DNA from: Taudactylus pleione
Taxonomy: Eukaryota > Chordata > Amphibia > Anura > Myobatrachidae
Length of the DNA: 64,000 nucleotides
Assembly: GCA_031769625.1 (NCBI GenBank)
Contig: JAUIMM010000519.1
Coordinates: 491,501 to 555,500 of the forward strand
Direction: 5' to 3'
Shown here: positions 44,551-56,825 of the stretch, one piece after another
Layout of the letters: each line of letters starts with the position of its first letter
Position numbering within the stretch: the first letter of the stretch is position 1
Position numbers and translations under genes: made by a program
The notes under the pieces: generated by a model
The model's database searches: none
Told to the model about the DNA's origin: nothing
What the model saw: the letters and a program-made list of their open reading frames with translations, nothing else

Positions 44551-44878
44551 GCTGGGCATTCACTATACAATTATCTGTCAGATATCTGTCCAATCTGGTT
44601 GGTTGGAATGAAACCCTGGTAATGTATGGGAGCAAATGACAATCGTCCATTTGCTCACAAACACAGGAAAAATAGCCAAAAATGGTTGTTCAGACAAATT
44701 GGTTAATTAAAACACACAAATTTAACCAATTTGAACCATTTTTTTTGTCCTTTTTTCAGTGTTTAAAAGCAAAACCATATGATGGACTGTAATATGCTCC
44801 CATACATTACCAGGTTTTCATTCCAACCAGCCAGATTGGACAGATGTCTGACAGAAAATTATATAGTGTATGGCCAGC
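44551..44878. mobile_element. TTAA-flanked MITE (Kolobok/piggyBac-like)
   Basis: Inverted ends of about 90 bp: GCTGGGCATTCACTATACAA at the left pairs with GTATGGCCAGC at the right, continuing through ATCTGTCCAATCTGG, GGTTGGAATGAAA and TAATGTATGGGAGCA. It is flanked by TAAA (44547-44550) and TTAA (44879-44882), consistent with a TTAA target with one change. Confidence 0.75.
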
Positions 44879-44882
44879 TTAA

Positions 44883-46087
44883 GACCATTGATCGCAATAT
44901 TGAAGATTGCACTAGCCCAATAACAGGTGCAACTTCACCGTATGAACATGGCATCCTACTTTACGACAAATCATCACCATGATGTGTTACTTGCACCTGG
45001 CTTGTAGTAGATGCAAAAGATAAACCTTCTTACAGGCATATATGCACCTACTTTCTGGCCTGTATGGACACATTTGTGAGAAAACTCCCTTACTTAACTT
45101 TGTCTATGTGAGAACACCCCTATCCACTGCCTCTGTGGTTGTAAGGTTGAATACGTGTAATATACTGTAGGTGCTGGCCTGCATAGCTGCATGTGTGTGT
45201 GCTTTCACTTTCTGAGCATAAACCAGGTGTAGTCAAACAAGTAACCTGGTGATTATCGGTACGATACGATATTAATGCTTTTTGAGCGATCGTAATCTGC
45301 GCATGCAAACAGGATTTATTTGCAAAGTGCTTCATAGGCAGGAACTCAAACACAGGCAGGTCTTGAACATTTTAGGAGCATGTCACTTTCTGCGACTGCG
45401 ATCCCGTATGCAGTGAAAATTACTCCAGCTTCTCAGGTGATTTGTATTCATCTCTGATATTAGAAGATCGGCACAAGCACAGGCTCTGTACTGCGCATGT
45501 GCCAGTCTTCTACTGCGAGATCACTCGCAAGTCCCCCAAAGCCGCAGCCTGATTGACCAGGCTGCACCAGTTTGGGGGCGGGGAGTGGGTGGAGCCGGCC
45601 TGTGTTCCTGGAAACGTTGGCATGTTGCCCCTGCTTTCTGGGAGTGCTCCAGGTGAATAGTTCCATTGCACATTCTGAGTAAGCTTAAGCTTACTCAGAT
45701 GGGTGATCACTGCGGACATTGTGACCGATGGTGATGTGATGGTGCGTCATCGCACTCGGATCGCAGATGCTGGCAGGGTGCGTCTTTTTCCTACAGATGC
45801 CTCCTGCTGCATTAATGTTAGTATGGTTGCTGCGTCAATAAACGCAGCAGCGATCTTAACTGCGTCCATCTCTGAATCTGGTACTAAACTTGTATATTCA
45901 CCAGTACGCAGAGCTTTACGTATTTCTTAGGCTGGACTTACCCAGTTCGTACTGCACGCTTGCTTTCATAGCCGTCATCATCAGTATTACCTGCTACACT
46001 TATGCTTATGTTGAACTCTGTATAATCCAAGTGGCTCGCGGCCCAGCACTAATGACAGTTCAAACCCTGAGCTGTCATTAGCGTACT
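44883..46087. other. No gene seen
   Basis: Short open frames only. Some GCGATCG-type words near 45290 and 45730 resemble decayed Harbinger MITE interiors. TAAGCTTAAGCTTA at 45681-45694 is a small perfect palindrome. Confidence 0.45.
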
Positions 46088-46718
46088 GTATCAACTAGGG
46101 GTGTGCACCGGCCACTTTTCGTGTTTTGGTTTTGGATCTGGATCTTTCTTCGTGTTTTGGATCTGGATTGGTTTTGCCAAAACCACCCTTCCGTGTTTTG
46201 GGTTCTGGGTTTTGTGTTTTGGATCTGTATTTTTTTGAAAAAAAAGCATAAAAACAGCTAAAATCACAGAATTTGTAGGTTTTTCTGCTCCTATGCTATT
46301 ATTAACCTCAATAACCTTAATTTCCACTAATTTCCAGTCTATTCTGAACAACTCACACCTCACAATAGTGTTTTTATGTCCAAAAGGTTGCACCGAGGTA
46401 GCTGGATGACTATGCTAAGCGACACGAGTGGGCGGCACAAACACGTGATCCATCTAGGCGTGAAACTGCAGTGGCAGACAGGATGGAAGTTTGAAAAACT
46501 AGGCCCCAAACTGTACATAATGCAAAGAAAAAAAAGAGGTGCAAGATGGAATTGTCCTTGGGCCCTCCCACCCACCCTTATGTTGTATAAACAGGACATG
46601 CACACTTTAACAAACCAATCATTTCAGCGCCAGGGTCTGCCACACAACTGTGGCTGAAATAATTGGTTCGTTTGGGCCCCCACAAAACAAGCTGGCAATT
46701 AATCTGTCCCTGCACAAA

Positions 46719-47113
46719 CTGGCTCTACGGAGGCAAGATGTCATCCTCATCCTCCTCATCCACCGATTCCTCACCCTCTTCAGTGTGTACATCCTCATCC
46801 TCACAGAGTATTAATTCGTCCCCGCTGGAACCACAGGTCCCTCTGTATGTTCTGGAGGCTGGTCTCCCTGGAAGAGTTGATAATTCATTTTATGAACATC
46901 ATCTTCTCCACATTTTGTGGAAGCAACCTCCTACGCCTTTCGCTGACAAGGTTCCCGGCTGCACTAAACACTCTTTCGGAGTACACACTGGAGGGGGGGC
47001 AACTCAGGTAAAATAGAGCCCGTTTGTACAGGGACCTCCAAATTGCTTCTTTTTCCTGCCAGTACAGGTACGGACTGTCTGACATGCCTACTTGGATGCT
47101 GTCACCGATGTAA
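46719..47113 (-). pseudogene. hAT transposase C-terminal remnant
   Basis: Encodes the dimerisation region (MSDSPYLYWQEKEAIW, SSVYSERVFSAAGNL, RRRRLLPQNVEKMM), nearly identical to residues about 905-983 of the intact transposase. There are small deletions near 46827 and 46893 relative to it, which break the frame of the acidic tail. Upstream coding sequence ends at GATTACATCGGTGACAGCAT (minus strand) and is replaced by repeat. Confidence 0.88.
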
Positions 47114-49455
47114 TCCTTTAACAGACAGACGCACTCTTGTCGCTGCTGCTTTGAGGATGCAAGTGCGGCTACAGCCCACACAATTCACAAAGACAGAAAT
47201 AAAAAAAAGGATATTTTAATTGTTTGTGGAGCGCACTTTGAGGGTTACACCACCCTTTAACAGACAGACGCACGCTTGTCGCTGCTGCTTTGAGGATGCA
47301 AGTGCGGCTACAGCCCACACAATTCACAAAGACAGAAAAAAGAAGAATATTTTTATTGTTTGTGTAGCACACTTTGAGGGTGTCACCACCCTTTAACAGA
47401 CAGACACACGCTTGTCGCTGCTGCTTTAAGGATGCAGGTGCGGCTACAGCCCACACATTTCACAAAGACCGAAAAAAAAAGAACAATATTTTAATTGTTT
47501 GTGTAGCACACTTTGAGGGTGTCACCACCCTTTAACAGACAGACGCACGCTTGTCGCTGCTGCTTTAAGGATGCAGGTGCGGCTACAGCCCACACAATTC
47601 ACAAAGACAGAAAAAAGAAGAAGAATATTTTTATTGTTTGTGTAGCACACTTTGAGGGTGTCACCACCCTTTAACAGACAGACGCATGCTTGTCGCTGCT
47701 GCTTTGAGGATGCAAGTGCGGCTACATCGCACACAAGTCACAAACACATTAAAAATTATTTTTTTATTTTGTGGAGCACTTTGAGAGTTACACCACCCTT
47801 TAACAGACAGACGCACGCTTGTCGCTGCTGCTTTAAGGATGCAGGTGCGGCTACAGCCCACACAATTCACAAAGACAGAAAAAAAAAGAACAATATTTTT
47901 ATTATTTGTGTAGCACACTTTGAGGGTGTCACCACCCTTTAACAGACAGACGCATGCTTGTCGCTGCTGCTTTGAGGATGCAAGTGCGGCTACAGCCCAC
48001 ACAATTCACAAAGACAGAAAAAAGAAGAAGAATATTTTTATTGTTTGTGTAGCACACTTTGAGGGTGTCACCACCCTTTAACAGAAAGACGCACGCTTGT
48101 CGCTGCTGCTTTGAGGATGCAAGTGCGGCTACATCGCACACAAGTCACAAACACATTAAAAAAATAGTTTTTTATTTTTTGGAGCACTTTGAGAGTTACA
48201 CCTCCCTTTAACAGACAGACGCACGCTTGTCGCTGCTGCTTTGAGGATGCAAGTGCGGCTACAGCCCACACAATTCACAAAGACAGAAAAAAAAAGAACA
48301 ATATTTTTATTGTTTGTGTAGCACACTTTGAGGGTGTCACCACCCTTTAACAGACAGATGCACGCTTGTCGCTGCTGCTTTGAGGACAGTATCATATGCA
48401 GTGACAGTAGACTTGTCAGAAATTGTTGGCACGTCCTTCAGTCCAGACCAGATGTCCAAACCAGCCCTTGACTTATGACACAGGCGCATGCTTGGCACTG
48501 CTACTATGTTGATGCACGTGCGGCTACATCGCACACAAGTCACAAACACATTAAAAAATAGTTTTTTATTTTTTGGAGCACTTTGAGGGTTACACCACCC
48601 TTTAACAGACAGACGCACGCTTGTCGCTGCTGCTTTGAGGATGCAAGTGCGGCTACAGCCCACACAATTCACAAAGACAGAAAAAAAAGAACAATATTTT
48701 TATTGTTTGTGTAGCACACTTTGAGAGTGTCACCACCCTTTAACAGACAGATGCACGCTTGTCGCTGCTGCTTTGAGGACAGTATCATAAGCAGTGACAG
48801 TAGACTTGTCAGAAATTGTTGGCACGTCCTTCAGTCCAGACCAGATGTCCAAACCAACCCTTGACTTATGACACAGGCGCACGCTTGGCGCTGCTACTAT
48901 GTTGATGCACGTGCGGCTACATCGCACACAAGTCACAAACACAGTAAAAAAATAGTTTTTTATTTTTTGGAGCACTTTGAGGGTTACACCACCCTTTAAC
49001 AGACAGACGCACGCTTGTCGCTGCTGCTTTGAGGATGCAAGTGCGGCTACAGCCCACACAATTCACAAAGACAGAAAAAAAAAGAACAATATTTTAATTG
49101 TTTGTGTAGCACACTTTGAGGGTGTCACCACCCTTTAACAGACAGATGCACGCTTGTCGCTGCTGCTTTAAGGATGCAGGTGCGGCTACAGCCCACACAT
49201 TTCACAAAGACAGAAAAAAAAAGAACAATATTTTAATTGTTTGTGTAGCACACTTTGAGGGTGTCACCACCCTTTAACAGACAGACGCACGCTTGTCGCT
49301 GCTGCTTTAAGGATGCAGGTGCGGCTACAGCCCACACATTTCACAAAGACAGAAAAAAAAAGAACAATATTTTTATTGTTTGTGTAGCACACTTTGAGGG
49401 TGTCACCACCCTTTAACAGACAGACGCACGCTTCTCGCTGCTGCTTTGAGGATGC
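47114..49455. repeat. 130-145 bp satellite with captured transposase fragments
   Basis: About 16 units with TTTAACAGACAGACGCACGC, TTGTCGCTGCTGCTTTGAGG, GTGCGGCTACAGCCCACAC and CACAAAGACAGAAAA. The layout of the last two blocks matches the 160-bp satellite of the intact element, so the two satellites are related but diverged. Two units (near 48386-48555 and 48778-48945) are about 250 bp and contain an approximately 80-bp piece of transposase gene corresponding to about 3507-3595 of the intact copy. Confidence 0.88.
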
Positions 49456-49456
49456 A

Positions 49457-49787
49457 GGTGGAATCTAGACGGGATTTGGAACCGGGGACACCCTACCTCC
49501 ATCAATTGTCTAAATCTCACTGCACTAATGGCGGATACCGGATGCACGTCTAACACCAACATAGCAGTCAAGGCCTCAGTTATACGTTTTGCTTCAGGAT
49601 GACTGCTGTCGTACTTCATCCTCATCGCTAGGGACTGTTGGAGGGTCAATTGTTTAGTAAAAGTAGTGATGTTCCTACTTCCTCTCTGGGATGATGAACA
49701 ACTCCCAGCAGCAGCAATAGCACTAGGAGGAAGTGGTTCTTGATCTTTCCCTATTTTATTTTTATCGGAGAAAGTTTGGTCCTCCAT
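49457..49787 (-). pseudogene. hAT transposase N-terminal and internal remnants
   Basis: 49709-49787 encodes the first residues (DKNKIGKDQEPLPPSA) and joins directly to 49457-49708, which corresponds to residues of roughly 387-470 of the intact protein (TLQQSLAMRMKYDSSHPEAKR). The BED finger region is deleted. The frame stays open across the join, but the protein is cut by repeat on the other side. Confidence 0.85.
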
Positions 49788-49795
49788 TTATGTTA

Positions 49796-50475
49796 TATTG
49801 ATATATACGTGCGGCTAAAGCGCACACAAACACAGAAAATATTTTTTTATTTTTGCTGGAGAGTAGTGCACTTTGTGGGTTACACCACCCTTTAAGAAAT
49901 TAGCCAGCCGGCTCTTTACTTATGGGACACAGGCGCACGCTTGGCGCTGCTCCTTTGTTGATGCACGTGCAGCCACAGTGCACACAAGTCACAAACACAG
50001 AAAATATTTTTTTGGGGGGTTTGGAGTGTACTTTGGGGGTTACAGCACCCTTTAACGGTCAAGCCAGCCGGCCCTTTACTTATGACACAGGCGCACGCTT
50101 GGCACTACTTTGTTGATGCACGTGCGGCTACTGCGCACACAATTCACAAACACAGAAAATAATTTTTTTTTTGGTTTGGACTGGAGTGTACTTTGGGGGT
50201 TACAGCACCCTTTAATGGTCAAGCCAGCCGGCCCTTTACTTATGACACAGGCGCACGCTTGGCACTACTTTGTTGATGCACGTGCGGCTACTGCGCACAC
50301 AATTCACAAACACAGAAAATTATTATTTTTTTTGGTTTGGACTGGAGTGTACTTTAGGGGTTACAGCACCCTTTAACGGTCAAGCCAGCCGGCCCTTTAC
50401 TTATGACACAGGCGCACGCTTGGCACTACTTTGTTGATGCACGTGCGGCTACTGCGCACACAATTCACTAACACA
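49796..50475. repeat. 160-bp satellite, about 4 units, in the short hAT copy
   Basis: Same unit as in 6231-10252 (GGAGTGTACTTTGGGGGTTA, GCCAGCCGGCCC, CACAAACACAGAAAA), at the same position upstream of the ATG. The first unit (49796-49990) is diverged, while the others are close to the array consensus. Confidence 0.92.
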
Positions 50476-51030
50476 CAAAAAATATAATTTTTTAGCACTT
50501 GGGGGGAGCACCCCTGATGGACAGAGCACCCCCTGGACAACACTACAGCACCCCTTTAGGACTGGGACACTGCACAGGACTTTGGAGTGGACACAGCCCC
50601 TATGGAGAACTGACTGCACAACACAGTCCAGCCAGCCCCTATGGACTTTGAAGTAGTGGACACAGCCCCTATTAACAACAGCAGCACAGCACAACACAGC
50701 CAGCCCCTATGGACTTTGAAGTAGTGGACAACAGCAGCACAGCGCAGCACAGCACAACACTACTCTGCACTACACTACACTACACAGCCCAGCCAGCCCT
50801 AACTCCCACCCTCCCTCTTCACTGTCCACAGCCGAGTGAGAAAATGGCGCCGACGCAGGTACCTTATATAGGATCCAAAACCCGCGAGGCTCGGAAGGCG
50901 GGATGATGACGTTTTGCCTCGATTTCAGATCCGAGTCAGGCGGGAAAAGTCGAGCCTGACTCGGATCTGCCTCGGATCGGGGGGGCTCGGGGGGGTTCGG
51001 ATTTCAGAAATTTTAACCCGCTCACCCCTA
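50476..51030 (-). promoter_or_regulatory. hAT 5' region, second copy
   Basis: The minus-strand TATATAAGG motif (complement of about 50863-50871) and the GATCCGAGTC subterminal repeats (50930-50985) match the intact copy. CAGCACAGCRCAG and ACTACACTACACT tracts near 50735-50785 differ in length from copy one. Confidence 0.5.
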
Positions 51031-51038
51031 GTATCAAC

Positions 51039-53200
51039 ATGCTGTAGCGTGTTGACACAGTGTGTCCAGGGCCCTATTTGGATTACTGCGGAGAACATCG
51101 TGGGACAAAGGGTGAGTATTAGATCTTTTATTACAGGTACTTCCATTGGATACTTTACGTTGAGAAGGGAACGTGAACATCAGGGAACAGGTGAGTATGT
51201 GTGAGTGTGTATGGATGTAATAAATCTTTATTTTCACGGTGTGTGTGTCTTGTGTTTTTTTACACATTTCTTTACAGGTGAACTACACGTACTCCTCAGT
51301 ATGCCTCGCATACTGGTACTTGTGGATCTCCAAGTACCAGCATGCGGGGGGAGGCTTGCTGGGACCTGCAGTTCTACTGTAAAGACAATGATGATAATTT
51401 TATTTTTAACACTACATACACTATCAACCCACCACCCAGGGGTGGCGGGGATAGTCCCGGGCTATCATCCTAGGCCAGGGGTGCCCTGGAGAGGGGGACC
51501 TCTTTTATTGGAGGGGCCCCCAACTCCCCAGGGATCCCTGGCCTGGGCTGACTAGTGGTCAGGGCTGATGCTGCGGCTGGGAGGCCCAGTGAAAAGGCAC
51601 CCCTGGCTGTGGCATCAGTCCCCCGCTAGAAAGGGTCCGGAGCTGCTTTTAAATATAGGGGTAACCTCACAACATTTTTTTTCTCCCTATATTTAAAACC
51701 AGCTCTGCTGCCTGGTGGTGTTTCTTAAATTACAGTGGAACCCTACACATTTTTTTCCCAGTAATTTTATGAACCAGGACTGGCTGGCAAGTCCGGGGCT
51801 GGTTGGTGTTTGAGAGGGGGGGGGGGGGGGGCTAATTTTTTGGGGGAAAATTAACCTTATTTTAACCATTTACAGAAAAAAACACACACAAATCACAATG
51901 ATTTGTGTATGTTTCTGACCATCTCGCAGCTCAGGGGGTTGAGAGATTGAAAAGTGATTTTGACAGTGAGTTTGCTCCTATCTCACCCGAGCTGGTCATC
52001 CCGATTTTTGGTAAATTTGAGAGATGTTTTAGGCGAAAAGTACTTCCGATTTGGCCCGATGGTGATTTGATTCGAGATTGCTATCTCACCCGAGTTTTAC
52101 AGGTGAGATGAGAGAAATCTCTCTCTAACTCACCCGACTTTTGCCTTTAGTAAATTTGCAAGCAGGAAAAAAATGAATAAATCACCCGAGATGGTCATCC
52201 CGACCTATCTCGAATCTTAGTAAATTTACCCCTTAGTCTCTAATACAGCACTGTTAGGCCTGCAAATTGTATTAAAAAATAAAGCCTTGTATCCTTGCTG
52301 CTTGTCACGTCACTGGGGTTTTGTTGATTTGGGTCGGGACCCCTAGGTCTAGCTATAGATGCTAGAGATTAAACAAAGTTAGATGACCTGATTATGCTTC
52401 TCCTCACGCAGACCACAGGCATCTGAACACAGGACTGATGCTGGTATCAGAATAACCTGAGGTAGCAATAGGGAAAATCTGGAACAGACTGCACATACAC
52501 TTGGGTCGGGTGCCTGTAGCACAACTGAATCAGGCTGTAGGATTGCTGGACTTGGACGCAGTAACACAACGGAGGTAGGCTGTAGGATTGCTGGACTTAG
52601 ACGCTGTAAAAAAGCGGAGGCAGGCTGCGATGGTTTGCTCTGATGCCAAGAGTTATGCGGCTTCTAAAACACTGAAAGAGTGACATAATGTTGTGCATGC
52701 ATTGTCACTGAGTTGTCCCCACACTCTGAAGCTGCCATTTGCTGATTCTCCATGTCAGGTAAAGTAACTAGGAGTGACACATTCCCAGTCTGATGACAGA
52801 GGACCAGGGGATGCTTGGCTAGAAGTGGGATGGGCAGTAACGTCTTTAAACAGGGAAAATCATATAAGTAATTTCTAACATCTGTAAGCAGTCGTAATTT
52901 ACTGACTATATTGATATACGATATTTTGATTATACTTTTCCTTTATTGAGATGCCCAGAATATATTAATTAAAAGGACATTGATCTCGCAGTCTGTGGGG
53001 CCCAGTGATTCAGGTCTATATTTTCCAGGGACCCACGCTCTGCTTTTCTGTATATACGTGGGGAGGGGATAAAGCATGCTCAGTGAACCCCATTTGGACT
53101 TTCAGTTCTACTGTAACATCATGTACATTGCACAATCTGTTACAGTAGGACATTTATAAAAATTGTTCTACAGGGAGCTGTAGAATACGAGGTGTTGCTT
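51039..53200. other. No gene seen; one MITE end and unidentified repeats
   Basis: A GT-rich patch lies at 51195-51255. 51290-51840 has several GGGGG/CCCCC-rich blocks and inverted AAATATAGGG / CCCTATATTT words (51650-51700), and looks repetitive, but I cannot name it. 51890-52235 has repeated CTCACCCGA words and ends CTTAGTAAATTTACCCC, a MITE-like terminus without a visible partner. 52540-52640 contains a duplicated AGGCTGTAGGATTGCTGGACTT. No credible ORF. Confidence 0.45.
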
Positions 53201-53204
53201 AAAA

Positions 53205-53765
53205 CGGGATTGGTATGAATGACCGCCAGACGGGAGCCCGGCGGTTCAAATCCCAACGTCGGCAACCCGAACAACGCAGATCCCGACGGAGGTAAGTAAA
53301 ACACCTAACCCTCCGCTCTCCCCCCTCTAACCCTCCTTTAGGGGTGCCTAACCCTAACTTTCCCCCCTAGTGCCTAACCATAACTTCGCCCCTGGGGTGC
53401 CTAAACCTAACCCCCCCCTCCCTGCACCCTAAACCTAACCCTCTCAGGGGGGTGCCTAACCCTAACCTCCCCCAGGGGTGCCTAACCCTAACCCCCCCTC
53501 CCCCTAGCCTGACCCTAACCCTCACGGGGGGGTGCCTAACCATAAGCCCCCTGGGAGCCCCTAAACCTAACCCTCTCCCCCCCGCGGCTGTCCACTCGCG
53601 ACGACTGGCTTACCTTCGTTCGGTATGTCGGGACTTTGGCGGGTGGATAATGATAGGCGTCGGGATTTCGACGCCCATCATTAATCCCCTGCCAAGATTT
53701 CACAGTCGGGAAACCGGCGGTCGGCATTTCGACCACCGGTTTCTTGACTACATCCCGCCTAAAAC
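53205..53765 (+). repeat. TTAGGG-rich foldback repeat, copy 3
   Basis: CCTAACCCTAAC words at spaced intervals fill 53309-53575. They are followed by hairpin ATGATAGGCGTC...GACGCCCATCAT (53649-53680) and hairpin GAAACCGGCGGTCG...CGACCACCGGTTTC (53708-53743). The GTCGGCATTTCGAC loop word is shared in part with copy 2. Confidence 0.75.
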
Positions 53766-54689
53766 AACTAATACTCAAAAGAACAGTGAGCGAGAACTTC
53801 AGAGTGTACACACCAACATTGCCGGGTCCCTAACCTAAATTTTGCTATTGCATCTGAAGGTCCCTGATCTTTAGATGGCAGTGACGGTTGGTCAGTGTGT
53901 ATGAACAACCACAATTCTGCAGATATATCTTTCAAGTGTGTACCCATCTTAACTTACCTTAGACAAAATCAGTTAACTTTCCTTAGTACCATATCAACGT
54001 TATTTGCACTTAAGAGTATTGAACTATCCCCTTATCATTCTTTCCCAACTGACACACAACCTTCCATGTTTCAGACACTTTCCAGAGGTGTATACAGTGC
54101 CAGGCGGGACGTCAGTGGCCGTTTCATTTGCAAAAGATTTTACAGCCAAAGAACTGAAGGTTAATAATCTGTTTTTCATTTACATATTTGTGGAACAAAC
54201 ATGAAGTCATTAAAATACAATGGCTGTAGCAGGCCAAGAAATCGCTTTCTGTTTAATAACAACATGCTTATGATGTGAGCCAGCTTTGTGTGACAGATCT
54301 AAACACTTTTAATTCATTGAAAACTGTTAAAAATAATTTTAACTTCAAAGTTATGTTACACTGTTAGTTTTAAAGCAAACATTGAAAAATATGTAAAATG
54401 TTCAATATTTATACAAATACATCAGGGGCGTAACTAGTTATTTCAAAGCGCCGTTTCAAAACTTTGTAAGGGCCCCTATGTACTACCTAATGGTGAAAAA
54501 TGTATATAACACATGTAACCCTCAGTTATGGTCCCCATAGCAGCTGCACCCTTGCACTTATGTTAGATATAAACCACTTACCACACTTACAAATCGGCCG
54601 CTTGATATGTCTGGGCTGACATCATAGCTAGGCGGGCATTTAAATTTGCGGGCCCAGTTGAGGTGTCAGTGTCGGCAGTCCCTGCAGCC
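53766..54689. other. No gene seen; isolated MITE-like ends
   Basis: CAAGTGTGTACCCATCTTAA at 53933-53953 and CAGGGGCGTAACTAGTTA at 54424 look like single ends of TTAA-type and hAT-type miniature elements, respectively. I do not find their partners nearby. Confidence 0.45.
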
Positions 54690-54692
54690 AGT

Positions 54693-54743
54693 GGGCATGA
54701 TTCAGAGACGGATGCTTTTTGCGACCGGGTCTGAATCAGGTCC
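54693..54743. mobile_element. 51-bp micro-MITE, TSD AGT
   Basis: GGGCATGATTCAGAG at one end and TCTGAATCAGGTCC at the other, with AGT at 54690-54692 and 54744-54746. It is little more than two terminal repeats of the Harbinger-type family joined by about 20 bp. Confidence 0.7.
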
Positions 54744-54818
54744 AGTGTACGGGCGGTCGGGCGGTTGCTCGTACACACATGCAGATGCACAGATATATCT
54801 TTAAAATATACTGTATCA

Positions 54819-55195
54819 CATTGGTGTCATAATGGGGGTGCGGGCCGCACCGGGTGACACCATCCGAGAGGGTGACACCAAAATAGCAGAGCTACTCTGC
54901 TTTTTTGGTGTCGCCGAGCAGCCGCACTCGTGAGGCAGGGGAGAGGCTGTTTCCTGTCCAGCAGCTGTAGCTGCGTTGAGCCGGGCTTGCTCAGCATAGC
55001 AGCACAGCAACCCCTAGCCTCTCCCCTCCCCATTGACTGCAGAAGACGGGGGCGTGACGCATCCCCAAGTTTGTCAAGCATACATGGGCGTGGCTTCTCA
55101 GGACAAAGCCACGCCCCCTTTTGCCTCCGGCGTGCGAGAATATGGCCCCAGACCAAGCACTGCACCGGGTGCAATCAAGGTAAGTGACGCCACTG
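54819..55195. mobile_element. hAT-type non-autonomous element, 377 bp, TSD CTGTATCA
   Basis: Left end CATTGGTGTCATAA and right end TTACTTGCC-type terminus (AAGTGACGCCACTG) are imperfect inverted repeats. The exact 8-bp repeat CTGTATCA lies at 54811-54818 and 55196-55203. The interior is GC-rich with overlapping non-coding frames. Confidence 0.85.
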
Positions 55196-55203
55196 CTGTA
55201 TCA

Positions 55204-55678
55204 GCATCGGCTGTGCTGCAGGGCCGACCTGATATGTTTGGAAACAATGTAGTTCACAGACATATCAGGTGTAAACACTCACCGATGAACTCGCGATACA
55301 TCGTTCGTCTATGGAACTAACAATAAATCGACAAGTGTGTACCCAGCATAAGTCTAGGTGAGGCATTATTAGATGAGTATGAAGACAGATATACAGAAAT
55401 ACAAAGAAAGGGGTTAGACAGCAGGTGACTAACAATTTTAAGTAAAAATAAAATACCAATATATAAATTGACACCTTAAAAAAACATTTCATTATATCAC
55501 CTCTACAAAGCTGTCAAATATATCATATATACACAGTATATATGACAACATGCCTGATTGGAAAATTGGGGCAAATTAAGCCATGAACCTGGTCCAACAT
55601 ACCACAGCATGATTTCTCCAAATCCGATTACTTTGGGATGTTGCCATACACATTAGGCTCACCAAAAATCAAGACTTT
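55204..55678. other. No gene seen
   Basis: AT-rich stretch. GACAAGTGTGTACCCAGCAT at about 55330 resembles a TTAA-type MITE end. ATATCAGGT appears in inverted copies near 55230 and 55265. Confidence 0.45.
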
Positions 55679-56193
55679 GGGCCCTATTCATCATAAAAGG
55701 TCCGGTAACCATGCGGAAATGCTAGTTTCCACATATTTAAGTAACCGGGCCATTCCTTATCAGGGGTCCGTTAGGATCCCCTTGGTATTCAGCAGATGTT
55801 TTCGGAGTTTGCTGCTGAGAACAAGCGCCATCTTCAGACGGCGCTTGCTCTCGTAGTCCTGCTCCTTCCTATGGGAAGAAGTTCCGGAGAGGCAAAGAGG
55901 GATCCCTACGCTGCCTCCTCACTACCTCCCTGGCGGCTGTGTGCATGCGTGACCCGAGGTCACACATGCATTGCCGGGACGACGAGGAGCAGGTAAGTAA
56001 CGCAGCAACTTCTGTAGCTACGATACTAACTGTGGAGACAGCTGCTTTTCGGGGCAGTTGCCCCCTCACCGGAGCAATGATGAATTGCTCCATCACGTTT
56101 CCCCTGCTGCGAGTTGGATACTTAAGTATCCCTCGCAGCGAGATCAATCCTTCATCATCGGAGTCCATAAAGCCTTCGATGATGAATAGGCCC
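55679..56193. mobile_element. Probable MITE with GGGCCCTATTCATCAT ends
   Basis: Left GGGCCCTATTCATCAT and right GATGATGAATAGGCCCC are inverted repeats. The target duplication is not clear. The segment 55790-56110 inside it has a diverged inverted counterpart at 56590-56820 (shared GACCCGAGGTCAC, TTACTTAC, GCAATTCATCATTGCTC and AAGCACTGTCTGAAG-type words), so two members of one family lie head to head. Confidence 0.55.
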
Positions 56194-56274
56194 CATTGGC
56201 AGGAATGTTTAATGGGCACTGTCAACCATGACCACTGCAGATAATTGCAGTAAAACTCTTAAGTAATCATTAAT

Positions 56275-56385
56275 TTATTATTACTAGTTGTTTATATAGA
56301 ATACACATATTCCACAGCGCTTTACAGAGAATACTGTATTTAGCCATTCACAATACTCCCTGCCCCAGTGGAGCTTACAATCTAT
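56275..56385 (-). mobile_element. SINE tail fragment
   Basis: TTATTATTACTAGTTGTTTA, then TTCCACAGCGCTTTACAGAG and TGCCCCAGTGGAGCTTACAA is the reverse complement of the SINE tail at 11680-11788. Confidence 0.65.
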
Positions 56386-56825
56386 GGGGGTGATTCAGCA
56401 AGGATCGCAATTGCAAATCTGCACGCAGGCATATACTGTAGTGTGTAGTGCATGCAGGCAGCTTTGCAATTACATCCTTGCTTTTATGCAAATGCAGAAG
56501 CAGGTGTATGACACCCATGCTGCATTTGCGATCCCAGCACTGCTAGGATCACCATCGCGACCATCTGTGGGCCGCCAGTCAGCTGAGTAAGCCTCATCTT
56601 GCAGTGGGGGAAACTTTGCACTGCAGCAATTCATCATTGCTCTGGTGCGGGGACAGCTGTCCCTGCACGGCTACAGAAGTATATGCGTTACTTACTTCTT
56701 TCCCATTGGCGTGTCTACGCATGCATGACCCGAGGTCACGCATGCGCACAGCTGCCGGGGAAGTAGAGAGGAGCAGGGATCCAAGAACAAGCACTGTCTG
56801 AAGAAGTTCTCGCAAGCAAACTCCG

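Larger units (their letters stand above)
46096..51030 (-). mobile_element. Non-autonomous, rearranged hAT copy, 4935 bp
   Basis: Same ends as the complete element (TAGGGGTGTGC and GCTCACCCCTA) and an exact 8-bp duplication GTATCAAC (46088-46095 and 51031-51038). Both ends of the transposase gene remain (46719-47113 and 49457-49787), but most of the middle is replaced by tandem repeat. It has only about four 160-bp units against 25 in the intact copy. It could be moved by the transposase encoded at 3092-6208. Confidence 0.92.

Noticed and set aside
54827..55174. 115-codon minus-strand ORF
   Set aside because: Internal to a 377-bp hAT-type miniature element with GC-rich composition that leaves frames open on both strands.
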